A DNA stretch of 64,000 nucleotides from Apostichopus parvimensis (taxonomy: Eukaryota; Echinodermata; Holothuroidea; Aspidochirotida; Stichopodidae): positions 83,453-147,452 of the forward strand of contig KN883787.1 in NCBI GenBank assembly GCA_000934455.1, written 5' to 3'. Position 1 is the first letter of the stretch. Each line of letters opens with the position of its first letter. Below the pieces are notes generated by a model. It was not told where the DNA came from. It did not search any database and was given only the letters and a program-made list of their open reading frames with translations. Positions 1-25,400 of this stretch are shown in pieces. The position numbers and the translations under genes are program-made.

Positions 1-2745
1 ATCTTAAGGCCAGGTGAAAATGCAAAATTATTTACAAAATGGAGTGGGTGTTGAAGTGTGCTATATTGCACCAAATTGCATCTGAGGCCACCTGGAAATA
101 CCAAAAAAATCAATCCCCTTAGACCCCTCCCCCATGCCGGCCATCAGTCTTCAGCCCCCCCACTCAAAAGTACCTTCCTACGCCACTGCCAATTCCTATA
201 TGCAAATTATGCTAAACTCTTATTTGCATCTGCACTGTAACTCTCATAGGCCCAAGCTCAGCATTGATATGTGTTAGTAGCATGTTATTAAAACACAGTG
301 TACACTGTAAGATCAATAGATATGAGGAAATTTGGACTGCTCCATTTTTAAAAAATATATTCCAAAGCTGATTTCTCAGTGACGAAGAGCCAATAGGGGA
401 GGTAGCACAGGTGCATTGATGGGCGAAGGGTAGAAGTAAAAACGTTCTGTTTTTGGGGGTATGTTACTCCTATTTTTAACATATTTATTCAAAATTCCTT
501 TACCTACTTTCTTTTGACAGGCAGTCAAGCACATGCTCCATTTTATGATCTCTCGTTTTCCTTATGGTGACGAGTTATCAACCCTGCTGATTTCCTAAAC
601 ATGGCTGGTGATATCTTGGAGGGTAACAATCCCCCCCCGAGGAAAAGTGCATTCGGGAAAAAAATCTCAAAAAGACTGGCAGGTTAAAACTTGAAGGCAA
701 TCCTGACAGTTTTCATCTCCGACAACTACTGGATTCCAGTCAGCACGGATCTTACTTAAAAAGAAAACTTTAGTGTTTGGCACGGATAAGATAAGTTTTT
801 TGTCAGGATGTGACCAAACTGTGTAAATATATCTGCAACTTTTTTTCCACAACAAGTGACAATAACCTTTAGGAGTTTCTGTACATTTCTATACCTTTAA
901 AATTTATGAACATGTACAGAATACTGTTATTTGCATTACATATGTTTAATTTTTTTTTGGCAATGGGTTATACAGTTTCTTAATCTTGAATCAGTTAAAC
1001 ATGTGCGTTATAAACAAAAGTCATGTGCATGTGGTTTGTTTTCTCTCTATTGTGTTTTGTGTGTGTCTGTGTTTTGTCTTAATTTGCATTGATTACATCT
1101 TTCTTTTTGAGTCTGAATTTTGTAGAGGTTCACTAAAGAATAACACAAAGAATGAACCAAACAGGAAAATTGAAATCAAAACATCCCTTTTCGTCACCAC
1201 CAATTTATTTTTAAGACATTAAGCAGTAAGCATACAATACACAATTTAAATATTGTTGGTATACAAATATACAAGCACAGTTTACCTAACCTAATAAAAA
1301 ATACTTTGATATTGAATTAGCTCCGCAAAAGGAAGAAACAAAGCTTGTTGTTGACGAAAACTTTGCATTAATATTTTTGGCCTCTGTTTTTCAAGAAATC
1401 TACTTTCAAAAAGTGACGAGGAGGTTTAAGGTAGGATTGTATGCCTTCACAACTTTGTTGACAAAACATTTATGATAAAATTCATGTTCTCTACTCCAAG
1501 GAATTCACTTTCAAAACAATTTATGGGACCGAAGGGTTGTAAGCCTCTGGCAAGGGAAGGAGGCATGTTTAAGCTAAGGCATCAACTACTTAAACAGTAT
1601 ATGTGTTAGGCTAGCTGATTTGCCATTCAACATTGTGTGATACCTCTCATAAGTGACTTAACGAGGAATGGCCCTGCAATAGCAGACAGTACTGTGGGAA
1701 AGAGACTTCCCTCCAAAAATTTCGACTCAAACTGTCAGGAGCCTCAAATTATATCAAAACTGGTTTTCCTATTTCAAATGACAAAACTTACTTTTTGCAG
1801 TTTTTTTTTTGTTTCCCATTTATTTTAATCATTGTTTTTTTTTTTGCAATTTGTAACATTTACCTATTTTGATGAAATATTATCAGGCCCAAGCACTTTT
1901 TAAAGAATGCTTCAGCATAGATGATTAATTACATTGTTGAACCCTGGCAAGAATGCATGAAAGAAATACCAAACCTACAAAAAAGAAAAACACAAAAATC
2001 ATTCACAAATTGGATTCTTTCATGATTGAGGAAAGCAAAAAGGAGAAATTAAAAAGCATTTCTCCTTTCCTTTTTCAATTTTTTCTTAATTCGATCATCG
2101 CAGAAATGCAGCCGAAAATTGATTGATAAATTACCTTTCATTTATACCATGTAATAATCTTCCCTCTCCCAATCCTCCCCTCACCCTTCATTTGTTATTG
2201 AAATTGCCAAAATTTGGTCTGTTACTGATTAACTGAAACCACAAATGTGCTTCCCTATTTTGTGCCTACAATCTACATAAGCTTTTCAAAGCATTTCTTC
2301 TTTTTATTTTTAATTCTGTTTGATTTGATCATCAGAGAAATGCAGCCAAAATTGATTGATAAATTACCTTTCATTTATACCATGTGGATCGTAAAACAAA
2401 CTTCCCTCTTGAAATCCTCCCCTCACCCTTCATTTGTTATTCAAACTTTTGCCAAATCTAGTCTGCTACTGATTTGCTTAACCTTATTTGGGCCTCCACT
2501 CTACAGAAGCTTTTCAAAACTAAAAGCAAATCTATATTCAGTTTACTGCAATGCAAGGGCCACTCTCAATCACCTCTTGTTCATATTCCTGTTTCCGACA
2601 ACGACTTTGCTACTGGTCTGGCTACCATACAAAACTAACAGCCTTTGTGGCATTGCTTGAAAACTGCACTGAACATGCACATATTATATACTTAAGCACA
2701 TTACACAAATAAGGATAGAGTCACATGAGACTGATCTCTCTCTTC
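1..2745. other. 3' flank / possible 3' UTR of the dynein intermediate chain gene, no coding signal
   Basis: I see no exon with conserved protein content here; the short open frames lack any domain signature. The part next to 2745 is presumably 3' untranslated sequence of the minus-strand dynein gene, but I could not fix a polyadenylation site: TTTATT (AATAAA on the minus strand) occurs near 2303, 1819 and 1203 and none is clearly favoured. A direct tandem duplication is listed separately. Confidence 0.5.
2056..2525. repeat. Tandem duplication, period about 235 bp, two copies
   Basis: Copy 1 (about 2056-2290) and copy 2 (about 2291-2525) share GCATTTCT at their starts, then AAATGCAGCC, ATTGATTGATAAATTACC, TCCTCCCCTCACCCTTCATT and AAGCTTTTCAAA in the same order. 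The copies differ by scattered substitutions and small indels, so this is not a very recent duplication. Confidence 0.8.
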
Positions 2746-15309
<12,564 letters not shown>

Positions 15310-15663
15310 TTGCGAAAGCTTCCTGGTAAAAAAACGATTTTCAAATAATCGTTATATATGCAAGACAATTCCCAATGATAGTTTGCGGTTACATCAATGC
15401 TTAGCAATTTCTATAGTGAGTGTACATTACTTCAAAGGACATGACAAGAAATTACTTAAACCATGTACCTTTCGGCACAATTCGAGGCAATTTACTTTCA
15501 ACACATTACTGTTAACACTAAGAAAAACCTTATTTCAAACTTTTATAAATATTGCAAGAATACACAAATTATAAAATAGATGGCAAGAGATCATTGACAT
15601 GAATCAATTGTGCAAAATGTCCTTAAGACCTCCACCCTTCTCTTTATTGTCCTTGCCCACTTA

Positions 15664-15731
15664 ATAATAATAATAACAACTAGTCTTATATAGCGCAGGC
15701 TCATACAAAAGTTGTTCAATGCGCTTTACGG
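15664..15731 (-). repeat. Dispersed GCGC-bounded short repeat, copy 1
   Basis: On the minus strand: GTAAAGCGCATTGAACAAC, a short spacer, GCGCTATATAAGAC and a TTATTATTATT tail. The same order of motifs occurs at 42579-42638 (plus) and 52919-52962 (minus). It resembles the 3' end of a retroposon with a simple-repeat tail, family unknown to me. Confidence 0.6.
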
Positions 15732-16009
15732 GTGCTGAATGTACAAAAACTAATAGAGTTGAGAGAAAAGAAAAGTTTTAAGACAGCGCTTGAATTGAAT
15801 AATAGAATCTAAAGACCTAATTCAATAAATTTAATGGACATTAACTTAGCTTACATCCCTTCACCCTATTATATCCTATATATTTTTTAAGCAATGCAAC
15901 TCAAAAGTTAATAATATTACAGCCTCTCCAAGAAGGAGCTGCTATGTAATAGGTTGCTGGTTCTGTAGTTAGCCATGTATTCAGCCCTGTGCAATTTTGA
16001 TGAGCACTG

Positions 16010-16347
16010 AGCAGAACTAATAACATTACAGCTCCTTTCCTTTTTGGTTACGTAAAACATTCATGTGGTTGGTCTATAAAACATAAATAATCATAATAGT
16101 TCCTACTGAAAGCTACATGACTGTCAGACACCTTAAGGGGAAGCTTTGGTTATCCAAAACAAAATTTAGTTCTAATTTCGATGAGCAGAACAAATAACAC
16201 TTCCGCTCCTTTCCTTTTTTGTTACGTAAAAGATTAATGTGGTCTATAAAACAATAAATAATAATAATAATTCCTACTAAAAGCTACATGACTGTCAGAC
16301 GACCTTGGAGGGAAACTTTGGTTATCCAAAACAAAATTTAGTTCTCT
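16010..16347. repeat. Tandem duplication, period about 170 bp, upstream of dynein exon 1
   Basis: Two copies (about 16010-16175 and 16185-16347) share TCCTTTCCTTTT, GTTACGTAAAA, AAAGCTACATGACTGTCAGA and TTGGTTATCCAAAACAAAAT in order. Confidence 0.85.
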
Positions 16348-16660
16348 CCAACGATCAGTTCGCCATTAATTTTATTCAGCACTGCATTTGACTGCATCTG
16401 ACATTTGGGACTCTGCTATTCTCCCAAGTAGTAACGCATTGTCTCTAATGTTGAGATGAGAGATGGTTTTGAGATGAGAGATGGTTTTAATACAAAGACC
16501 AAATACTAAGAAAAGACATTATCATTATTAGACTTCATCAATTGCTGACATCAACCCTCCTTTGATATTAAATCTGGTCGGGAATTATAGGTCAACATTG
16601 ATATTAAAGTGTGCATGCCTAGGGATGTAGGGGGAGGGAGAGAAGGGAGGTCATACTTAC

Positions 16661-16703
16661 TTGTAGACTTGCTTCCAATGATATAATCTTGTAGAAGTTG
16701 TTT
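16661..16703 (-). other. DYNC1I: Possible 5' untranslated exon of the dynein intermediate chain gene
   Basis: On the minus strand a strong polypyrimidine tract and acceptor (TTCTTCTCTTTTTTCAAG) is followed 43 nt later by a consensus donor (ACAAGTAAGTATG). The 43-nt interval has no ATG. Dynein exon 1 starts with an acceptor at 15322, so a non-coding exon upstream is required; this is the best candidate I see. Another donor-like site (CTAAGGTAAGG) lies at 18593 and could end a first exon. Confidence 0.35.
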
Positions 16704-18514
16704 CTTGAAAAAAGAGAAGAAAATAGATCAGATCTTAATTAACGGGTATATATCTCCAAAGATGAATCATATTGACTGTGGGACTATGTACATATACTTT
16801 GAGCATAACTGTGGAGTAGTCTGCCTTTGTGATGGTGCCAAGCATATAACAAATTGCTATGATTATTCCAATCTGATGCCTGGCTGGGCCATAATGTGCC
16901 ATGGATGCTGCTGTAGACTACCCAGCTTTCAGTGGTTAAGTTTGCCACAGTTAAAATAAATGGAAGAATTTGACGGGTGGAAGACTCCAGACTTGATCCC
17001 TGTAGGCTATAAATAAATAAACTGCAGAAGTAAATATAAACTGCAGAAGGACAAAGACAGGAAGGTATGGAGAAAAAAGGTGGAAGAGAGCTAGGAGAAG
17101 AGGGTTGACAGAGGGGGAAGCAAGGAGAGATAGAGGGAGGAGGTAAATTGAGACAGACGGCTCAGAATCGGATAAAATTCCACAGTCTGATGAGGAAAGG
17201 GATGAGGATTTTGAATTTCCACTTCAGGGAGACACACAACCAATATGTTCTGACGACAATGACAACCAAACAGGATGAAGCAGCAGTCAATGACGTAATG
17301 CCAGCCAATCGCTTGGAGAATCTAGACTGGTATGAAACAAACATAGTGTACATGTATGTGAAAAAAAGGTGTTTTCCGCCCAAAAAATTTTCACTTGATC
17401 GTCACGCAACTACAGTGTTATTTGTTGACTGCTGTAAGTAGAATACAACACTTTCGGGCCAGTTACTGCGACATCCTCCCTTCATATCATATGATTTGCG
17501 CATGGGCTTTTATTATTTATATGTCCTATGCAGTGTAGAATACTCGCTGAATGATAAAAAAAACTTGGCATTTTGCTTGTCATGGTCCCCGTATTCATGT
17601 GTAGAACAAACACATTTTTCACCTCGAAATGATTCACAATGGCTATATACGGCAATAACGCTCACTCATTCAAAATGCTCAACGAAAAATAGCTTTAGTT
17701 TCGGTGTAACCGACCTTACAAGTTGGTTCCTCTTTTGTAGAACTTGCTGACCAATAACTGTCAAAAATTAATATGCATAATTCAACAGTTTTCTGTTTCA
17801 GTTTGGTTCCGCTTTGTTCCTCCTACCAACAGGCGTAAGTGTGTTCTCTCCTGTTAGTGGATCCCTACATTTGTAACCAGCCTAGTGCACAATCTATACC
17901 AATACATCCAAACGATACCAGGCAGACAGATAAGTCACGCCAGCAAACTGTAACTGTCAGTGAGTATTGCCCAAACCAAAATAGTAGCCTGCATCATTTT
18001 ATATCTTTGAGTTGGTTAAAAAAAATTGCCGTCGACACATTAGCCTAGACTTTTGTTAACATTTTGTTTAATTGTTTTTAAATATACACCTATTTCAACG
18101 TTTGTAGAGCCTGAGTAGTTTGAAATTTTTAGCTCATGATGTATTGGTTAGGGCAATTGAAGAAGTTTCAACATTTGACTGCATAGTGGAGATCAATTAA
18201 GGATACTAGAGGGATATGCTGCACATTAAATTTTAACTTCCCTGACATTAACTCAGTCTAACCATCCTTCTCAACACTCTTTGAAACTTTATTTTAATCA
18301 TCCTGGATTTAATATCCTAAAATTGAAGATAACATGTAATTGGAAAAAAAAAAATTGAAGTTGTTTTCCGCATAAGAATTTTTTCAGTGAAAAGTAATCA
18401 GCGGAAACAACTGAAACCCGCCTAGGCTAGTAACGTTCTTCATCTTGTAGCTGACCAGTTCTAGATAGCTACATCTTAGCAAAGAAGGACCACACATCAC
18501 TATCGGTCTATATC

Positions 18515-18577
18515 GATCTTTATCTATGTCCACGCAAACCGCCCTTTGGGCGGTTTGTGTGGACATCGGTAAAGATC
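18515..18577. repeat. 63-bp near-perfect palindrome (30-bp arms, 3-bp loop)
   Basis: Left arm 18515-18544 begins GATCTTTATCTATGTCCACG and ends CAAACCGCCC; loop TTT; right arm 18548-18577 begins GGGCGGTTTGTGTGGACATC. The arms match at 27 of 30 positions. It could form a strong hairpin in DNA or RNA. It may be a very small foldback element or a structured RNA; nothing in the sequence decides. Confidence 0.85.
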
Positions 18578-21500
18578 AAGCATTCACCTTACCTTAGAGT
18601 AGACTACACATTGTCCATTTTGGAGCAGTCATTAATGAATACATAATTATGCATGCATTAGATTGAGCTTAGTTAGACGTGCACACTGTAAGCGCTTGTG
18701 AATTCTGTTACTTGTTAGTATACTTTGACTAAGTTAGGCCTAATGTTTAGGCCATGTAAAGTGAATATTGTAATTGTGTAGGCCTAGGCTTGGCTTAACG
18801 TTACACTGTTCAAGGCCGATAAGGCTGCTCCCGTTAGGTATCGCATACGTGTTCCGGTACTCGATTGCAATAGTAATCGAACACAATAAAAGAGCGATTA
18901 CTTGGGGAAATGCCATCATATATGTACCGTTTAGCTTACAGTCACTTAATTTACTTACAAAAGAATACCACTGAAATCTTGCCTCACACCAAATACTTGT
19001 CTGAAATATCTATAGCACTGATACAATGCAAGTTTGCAACAGTGAATTACCAAGGATTGTAAACATGTTAAGTTCTGTCATTAACGCGTCACACACGTAT
19101 GTGTCAGTGCTTAAAAACATACCTCGGAATTTTTGCATTTACCAGAAAAAAAGCTATTATTTATATCTGTTGAAAGAATTGTGTGAATGCACATCTTAAT
19201 ATTAATTAGAAAATTTGGATTGAAAGGATTTCTTAAGATTTTATTGATGGATTTCTTCCGTTCCATTGGACCGAACTCCTCATTCGATCAAAAAAACGCT
19301 ATCGTGGTAAGTACATGGTAGTACAACTCCCTGAGAAACTTATACGCGTGTATATATTCTCCTTTATAAACTTTCCGTCTAAAAATAGTGTTTTTGGTTA
19401 TAGATCAGGGTGGGTATACGACTTGATGTATCTTATTTATTTATTTATTTATTTAATTACATAATTAATTTTATTTCAACTTCCAAGGGTAAACTCATTC
19501 AGCGATACGATAAATAACGATCGTAGGGGATTTTGGATGGCTCGGGGCAGATACTTACCCACCCCACGACGAACACTGGTGAAGGATTATTGTTCCCATT
19601 AATAACTTACAGCACTTGGATACATACAAAAAATACAGACGATTGTAGTTTGAATAGTCTGTGGGCTGTGGCCACTGTTAAAGGAATATTAAAACACCTG
19701 CATGAGATAAGAAAACAATTGTTAAAACGTCCCACACATCGTGCCGCAGGTAAAACGTGCATGCCTGTGTCAAGTTATATAACTGCATGTTTACAAGTAA
19801 AAATACTTTATCGTCTTCATGAAAATTATTGGCTTAACCACAAGTACATATCGTAGGCCTATTCACCTCCGGGCCTGCCCCAGGATTTTGTGACTATAGA
19901 TATTTCATAAAGGCCTACCTAATCGAATGTCGAATGTTAGACTTCAGCTCTCTTCTCAAAATGGCAATAAAAAGTCAAAATATCGACGAACTCAAGTCCA
20001 AAATTCGCAAGAAACACGGAAAATGTCATCAATTTATGCATGGTGGACCTATCGTTACCCTTATAGTTCAAACATATTTTGTAAGGTTTTAAATGCGTTG
20101 TTATCAAATCTTTCTATACCAATTCATTGTCACTACACATTAACCCTTTAATTTGATTTGTTAATTTAAAGCAATGGATTTATATCATTCTGCAAGCCAC
20201 GCGTCAGAATGGCATATATCACGAATAATCGACTCATGTAATTTTATAATTTATTTGAACCACTTCGGGTATTTATTATCATCAAACCAGTGTTCCACGA
20301 CTTTTTCTTTCTGACTTCATGAAATCGTAAATTGCGTCCTCACATAATGTGTATGTAAGTTAGATAAAACACGTCACAAAAGATATAAAGTACGTTGATA
20401 TGTATATGCCAGAACTAGTCACATATGACGTCATGGCCCTCTTGCGTGCATTTACTACGAAATAGTTTGTACAGATAAATATGGTGGATTTCGTCATATC
20501 TGCTTATTGCAAGGAAGCTTTTGCAAAACAAAGTGAAATTGATAAGATAACAGGAAAACAATTTATCTTAGTTAATTTTTTTTGAAATAAATGAATGCGT
20601 AAAGAAACAACAATTGTCACGATTAACGAATTTTGGACAGTATAATAACGACGTGACACAGTTGTTTCCATTCAAATTGAAAATCTTAGAGATCTAGTAT
20701 CTGGAATGCTCGCGCTCGAAGCGTGTTAATGTATTATATTTTGCACGAGTTAACTTTGGCTATAGTAATATGTATGTAGTATCTTCCTTTTCCACTAATT
20801 GGGGACCCGTAAATATCATTTGATGTAACATTGTCATGATCACACCGTTACAAATTCGATCAGGGACTGACGTTGAGTGTGTATCAAGTCGTTTGTTTTC
20901 GTGCCCAGACTCTACTCATGAATGACTCTAGCTCTTAAAAACAAGTATACCTTTAGTTGCGAAAAAAAGATTGGTTCAGGTGTCTGACATGTCTATCTTG
21001 TATGAGAGAGCTTAAAAAGACAAACAGAATGGTGAAGAAACTACCATGATAGCATTCTCTGTTAAGGAGATGATCACACTTTGAAGATTTCAAAATTTCT
21101 TTGCAATGATGACTGGTGTAGAAAGACTAACTGTGAGGGTGTGATGTCACATCCTCACTTCCTTAACATGTGTCAATATATTTCATTAAAAAATAATAAA
21201 ATTAATAAAATAATAAAAAATATAATCAATCATTCTTCAGATGTTAAATCTCAAATACTCCCCTTGACACATATGAGATCTCCTGACGTATCTTTTGGTT
21301 GTAAGTCATAAAATCTTACAAAATATTTTAATAAAATAACAAAGACTTTTCAGGAATGTGAAGATATGACGTCACAGCTAGTCTGATTTCAGCAGTTCCT
21401 ACACAATCAGATAGAACTTTAAACTTGAATATCTCCAAAACGGAAAAAGATATTTGAATAAGTTCTTCACTATTAGGTTTCTTTTATTGTCCTCTTTCAT

Positions 21501-22424
21501 ATAAGATAAACATTTGTGACACCTGAACTAATCCTTTAAAGTGTTTGTAGCAAAAGTTTAGTGCCAGAAAAGATTTAGAAGAGGTTGCCCCAATGGGTAC
21601 GTATATCATGTATTAAATTTGAACAAAGTTTTTGCCCCAAAACTATAGTTAATTTACGACAGTTTTTAACCAATTTAATTACTGAAAAGTGATAAATAAA
21701 AGTCAAAGTAGGCTACATTATACTTGTTGATTTTGGGCAGAACTTTGCCCAAATTAGGTTGGATACCTATAGACAGTATCCCGTATAGTGTTGGGTAAAA
21801 TATTTGCCCAATTTTGTGTTTAGAGGTTAATTAAGGCAATCACGTGACGTTGTAAAAATTTATGTCAAATACAATGTGAACTATAGGCTATACACATTAA
21901 GCAAGGTTCACTTTACAGATACCTGTATAGTATATTATATCTTACGACGTAACGTTAAATTCAAGTTAATTGATTGCTATAACTATATTTAACGATCATG
22001 CGTGCATGTGAGTCAATCTGTGCACACCACTGATTACGAAATATTGAAAAAAATCAATATCTTTCTTTTATGTACAGGTGAAACCACCCAGTTTTTCTCA
22101 CCTACTGATCAGTTTTTATTTTCTAACAAGAATTTCTGTATGGAAATAGAGAGATGTAATTACAGTACACTGACATACAGAAACAACATGTGTAGTTGAT
22201 ATGCTGTACAGTAAATGTCCACGCCAGCTATAACAGTAACGAACTTCTGTTGGAGATATATTTCACACACGTTTATTGGAAGATTTGTTTTGTTTTGAGT
22301 GCATGTTATTTTTGTTAAAATTAGTTAATAATTTCTGTACAATTTCAGTCAGTGGCCAATACAGACAGTTTTTACCTTCGCAAGAAGAATGAGATAAGTT
22401 ATCACTTTTGCTGGTGTCGCCAAA

Positions 22425-22494
22425 ATGATGGAGGGGAACCACAAAGGGATTTTATTTGTTTTAGCGCTGGTGCTATCGCTTTACACTGGTCTTC
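22425..22494 (+). CDS. CTLD/EGF protein exon 1: signal peptide
   Basis: Starts ATGATGG in context CCAAAATGATGG; encodes MMEGNHKG then the hydrophobic core ILFVLALVLSLYTGL. Cleavage is probably near LHA, just after the junction with exon 2. Donor GTGAGTAT, phase 1. The second ATG is an equally good start. Confidence 0.85.
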
Positions 22495-25400
22495 GTGAGT
22501 ATTCTTTCGCTTAGATAATATAGTTCGTACGGCATACATGGTGGCCCAAAGGGAACGTTGGAAATTTTCAACTTTTTATCTCCAAGTTTCGACTATCTTA
22601 TTTCTTAATTTCTATTTTCCCCCCATATTTTATCTCTATATCACAATTTCGCTTTTTTTTGGCGAACAATTAACTTGTTGTATCCAAATTTTCAACTATG
22701 CGTTTGCGGCATCCAGTATGTTGGTGAAACCAAAACCACCCTCAAGAAGCGGTTCTATGGTCACAGATCCACGATCAACACCTTGAAGACCGAGACCTCG
22801 GTTGCAGAACACTTTAACCACCCCAAACATACCATTATTGACATGTCCCTACAAGGGACCGAATCCGTATAGGCGTCCTGACCTAGTACGAATCAGTAGA
22901 GAGAGGCTGTGGATGCAACGCCTTCGCACCATCCAACCTCATGGGCTCAACATTCAGGAAGGACATGACTAACATTTATTTTGTTCCCCCCATCTCCCAT
23001 TATTCCCTTCTGTCACCCTTCTTCTTCTAGCTCTTTGTCCTTCTTCAGTTTATTCCCTACCTTCTCCCGTTAATCTTCTCTTTGTCCTTCAACAATTTAT
23101 CTCCTACATCTCCTCTCTTTCCCCTGTTGGTTCTTTTCTTTCTTCTCTCCACCCTTTGTCAACTAATCCTCTTACATCCATCTTTTTTTTCTTCATCCTG
23201 CTCATTAACCTATCTGTGTTATGTGATTGTATTTTGTCCCTTGTAGTTTCTGTTACTTGTCATTCAGCCTCTGAAGAAGTTCCTGCTAGGATCGAAACGT
23301 CAGGCCCACTTACTTTTACACAAATTTCCACTATTTTTCTCAAACTTCATATCTAAATTTTGGCTTTTTATATAAAAACTTCGATTTGTTCCCAAAATGT
23401 CGACTTAATGTAAATTCAACTTGTCATCTTCTGATTTTGACTATTTTCTAAATGTTCCGATATTACACCAACATCTCAACTCTTTTGTCAAATTTCGACG
23501 ATTTTTTAAAATCGAAATTTCAATTTTTAACTGAAACTTCTGCATTTTGTTTAAGTTTTTCTAGGCTAAGTTTCGATTTAAAGTAGAATAAGTATAGGAA
23601 CAAGTCGAAATTTCGACATCTCATATTTACTATATTCTGTCATAAATGTTGATTAAACTATCACAAAATTTTCACTATATTTGCAAAATTACAACCTGTA
23701 AAGTTTTCGATCTAAAAGTCGGAGGAGGGGGAGGGGAGGTGTGTCGTGGGTTTGAACATTTTGACATCTGCATGGACCTTCCATTGTATATATCATATGA
23801 TGACGTTGGTGAACGTTTTTTTTAAGTTGATCCCAACCCTTCCCCCACTTGTGAATTCGGAAGTACAAAAAACGTTTGGTTTAGTCCTGAACATTGCAGT
23901 TGCGTGGGCAAATGGGGGTGAGAGCATGGAACATGGCCCGGCCCACTCTACATCGTCAATCAGGCGAATTGGCTCACAGTCGGGAGCCTCTTATACATTC
24001 AGCAGGGGCATTGGCCACTGTTACGGGTGTATTTCCCCCTCTTCAACCTCACACCAAAAATCCTTCTTATTAGCACAACCATGAGTTTCAAGCTAATTAT
24101 AGACCTAGTTTATAGTATATTGCTTCCTACCCCATCCCCTCCCCCACCTTTGAAATCCTGTGCACGTCACTGGACACATTTCCGACATGCACGGCTCATT
24201 ATAACACGGTAAAACAAAGTGAACTATTGGCACCATTGGCGTTCCATCGGCACGATTTATTCACGTCGATGGTCGTCTGCTCGAAATCAGGATGTACAGT
24301 GTGTGGTGCATGCATGAACTTGCGTTCGCAATGTAGGTTGGCACTTTCTAAACTACGGTATACCATACTGATACTATTTAGTTACTTCACAACATATTCG
24401 CTGCGTTCTCGACACTAACGTGAGAAAAAGACTCCATCATTTCGGCATCTACATGCAATCAGGAATTAAGAAATACAATTCCCGACTTCAGTGTAACCCT
24501 AAGGCCAAAGTCAAGACGAGTGAAATTGTACGCTTGATCAGGCTATGGTGTAAATAAGCTAGGCCAGAGCCGTATATAGAGAATACGGCTCTGAGCTAGG
24601 CTAGTACTAGTACTCCGTAGTAGTAGGCTAGAAACCTAACGTTACGCTAAGTAACAAATAGCATCTGGTCGTTTGGGACAAGGCCTAGCCCCAGTAAATG
24701 ACACCGCAGTACGTGAAATAGGTTTTGCAAATACCAAATAAACATCTGCCAATTTCATGTGTAAATCTCCCGACAACATTAGACATGTAGGAAAAAATTA
24801 AATTGCTATCGTAAATGCATTTTTGTCTTGGGTTAGGAAAGTGGAGAAAATCAACTTAGTTTCTCCCAAACATTAGTTGTATAATCATATTAAAATGCTT
24901 CTGTCGCTTATGCCCTGCAGGCTGCAGCGCAAAGTAATCCATCAGGATTCACATCAATTTCATTTTGTAAGCATTATTTTGTCTCCCATGGTCTAGTACT
25001 AGTATGCTCCTTTTTTTAGCTTTGAGTTTGGGTTCTGTTAAAACTTAAAATCTTCCTAGGCCTAGCAAGTACCATATATATAGGCCTATGTTAGGTTCCT
25101 ACCAGTACAAGACCTAGGTATGTTACTTGTTAGGTCATAATTTTATATCATATTGTTTTATTTTGCCAAATTCTTCTGATTTTCCCCCAAATTTTCCAGG
25201 ATTAACACTGGTAATTTCTTTATTATTGTTGAAGACAGACCTGTTGACAGGTCTGCTGAATAGATTGTTGGATTTGTTGTCAGAATTGTAGATTTTTGTG
25301 TGAAATGGTTTCTGCCAAATATTTGTTTTCTGTGCCGCAGTGTGGGGTGTAGGCTAAGGTGACCAGACGTCCACAAAGTCCCTGAAATTATTAAAAATAC

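Larger units (their letters stand above)
15323..22424. other. Region between two divergent genes, no protein-coding evidence
   Basis: About 7.1 kb separating the start codons of the minus-strand dynein gene and the plus-strand CTLD/EGF gene; it should contain both promoters and 5' untranslated exons. Open frames here (for example 17148-17441, 19533-19856, 17496-17750) show no domain, no conserved pattern and no matching splice signals. I could not assign TATA boxes or transcription starts. A TTTATTTATTTATTTA run lies at about 19434-19454. An acceptor-like ACAATTTCAG at 22339-22348 may begin the exon that carries the CTLD/EGF start codon. Confidence 0.5.

Noticed and set aside
17148-17441. 97-codon plus-strand open frame in the intergenic region
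   Set aside because: No domain, no conserved pattern, biased toward no family; overlapped by an equally long antisense frame.
19533-19856. 107-codon plus-strand open frame
   Set aside because: No recognisable protein features or supporting splice or start context.
23746-24418. Plus-strand open frames in intron 1 as extra exons
   Set aside because: No cysteine pattern of EGF or CTLD type, and no phase-1 flanking splice sites.
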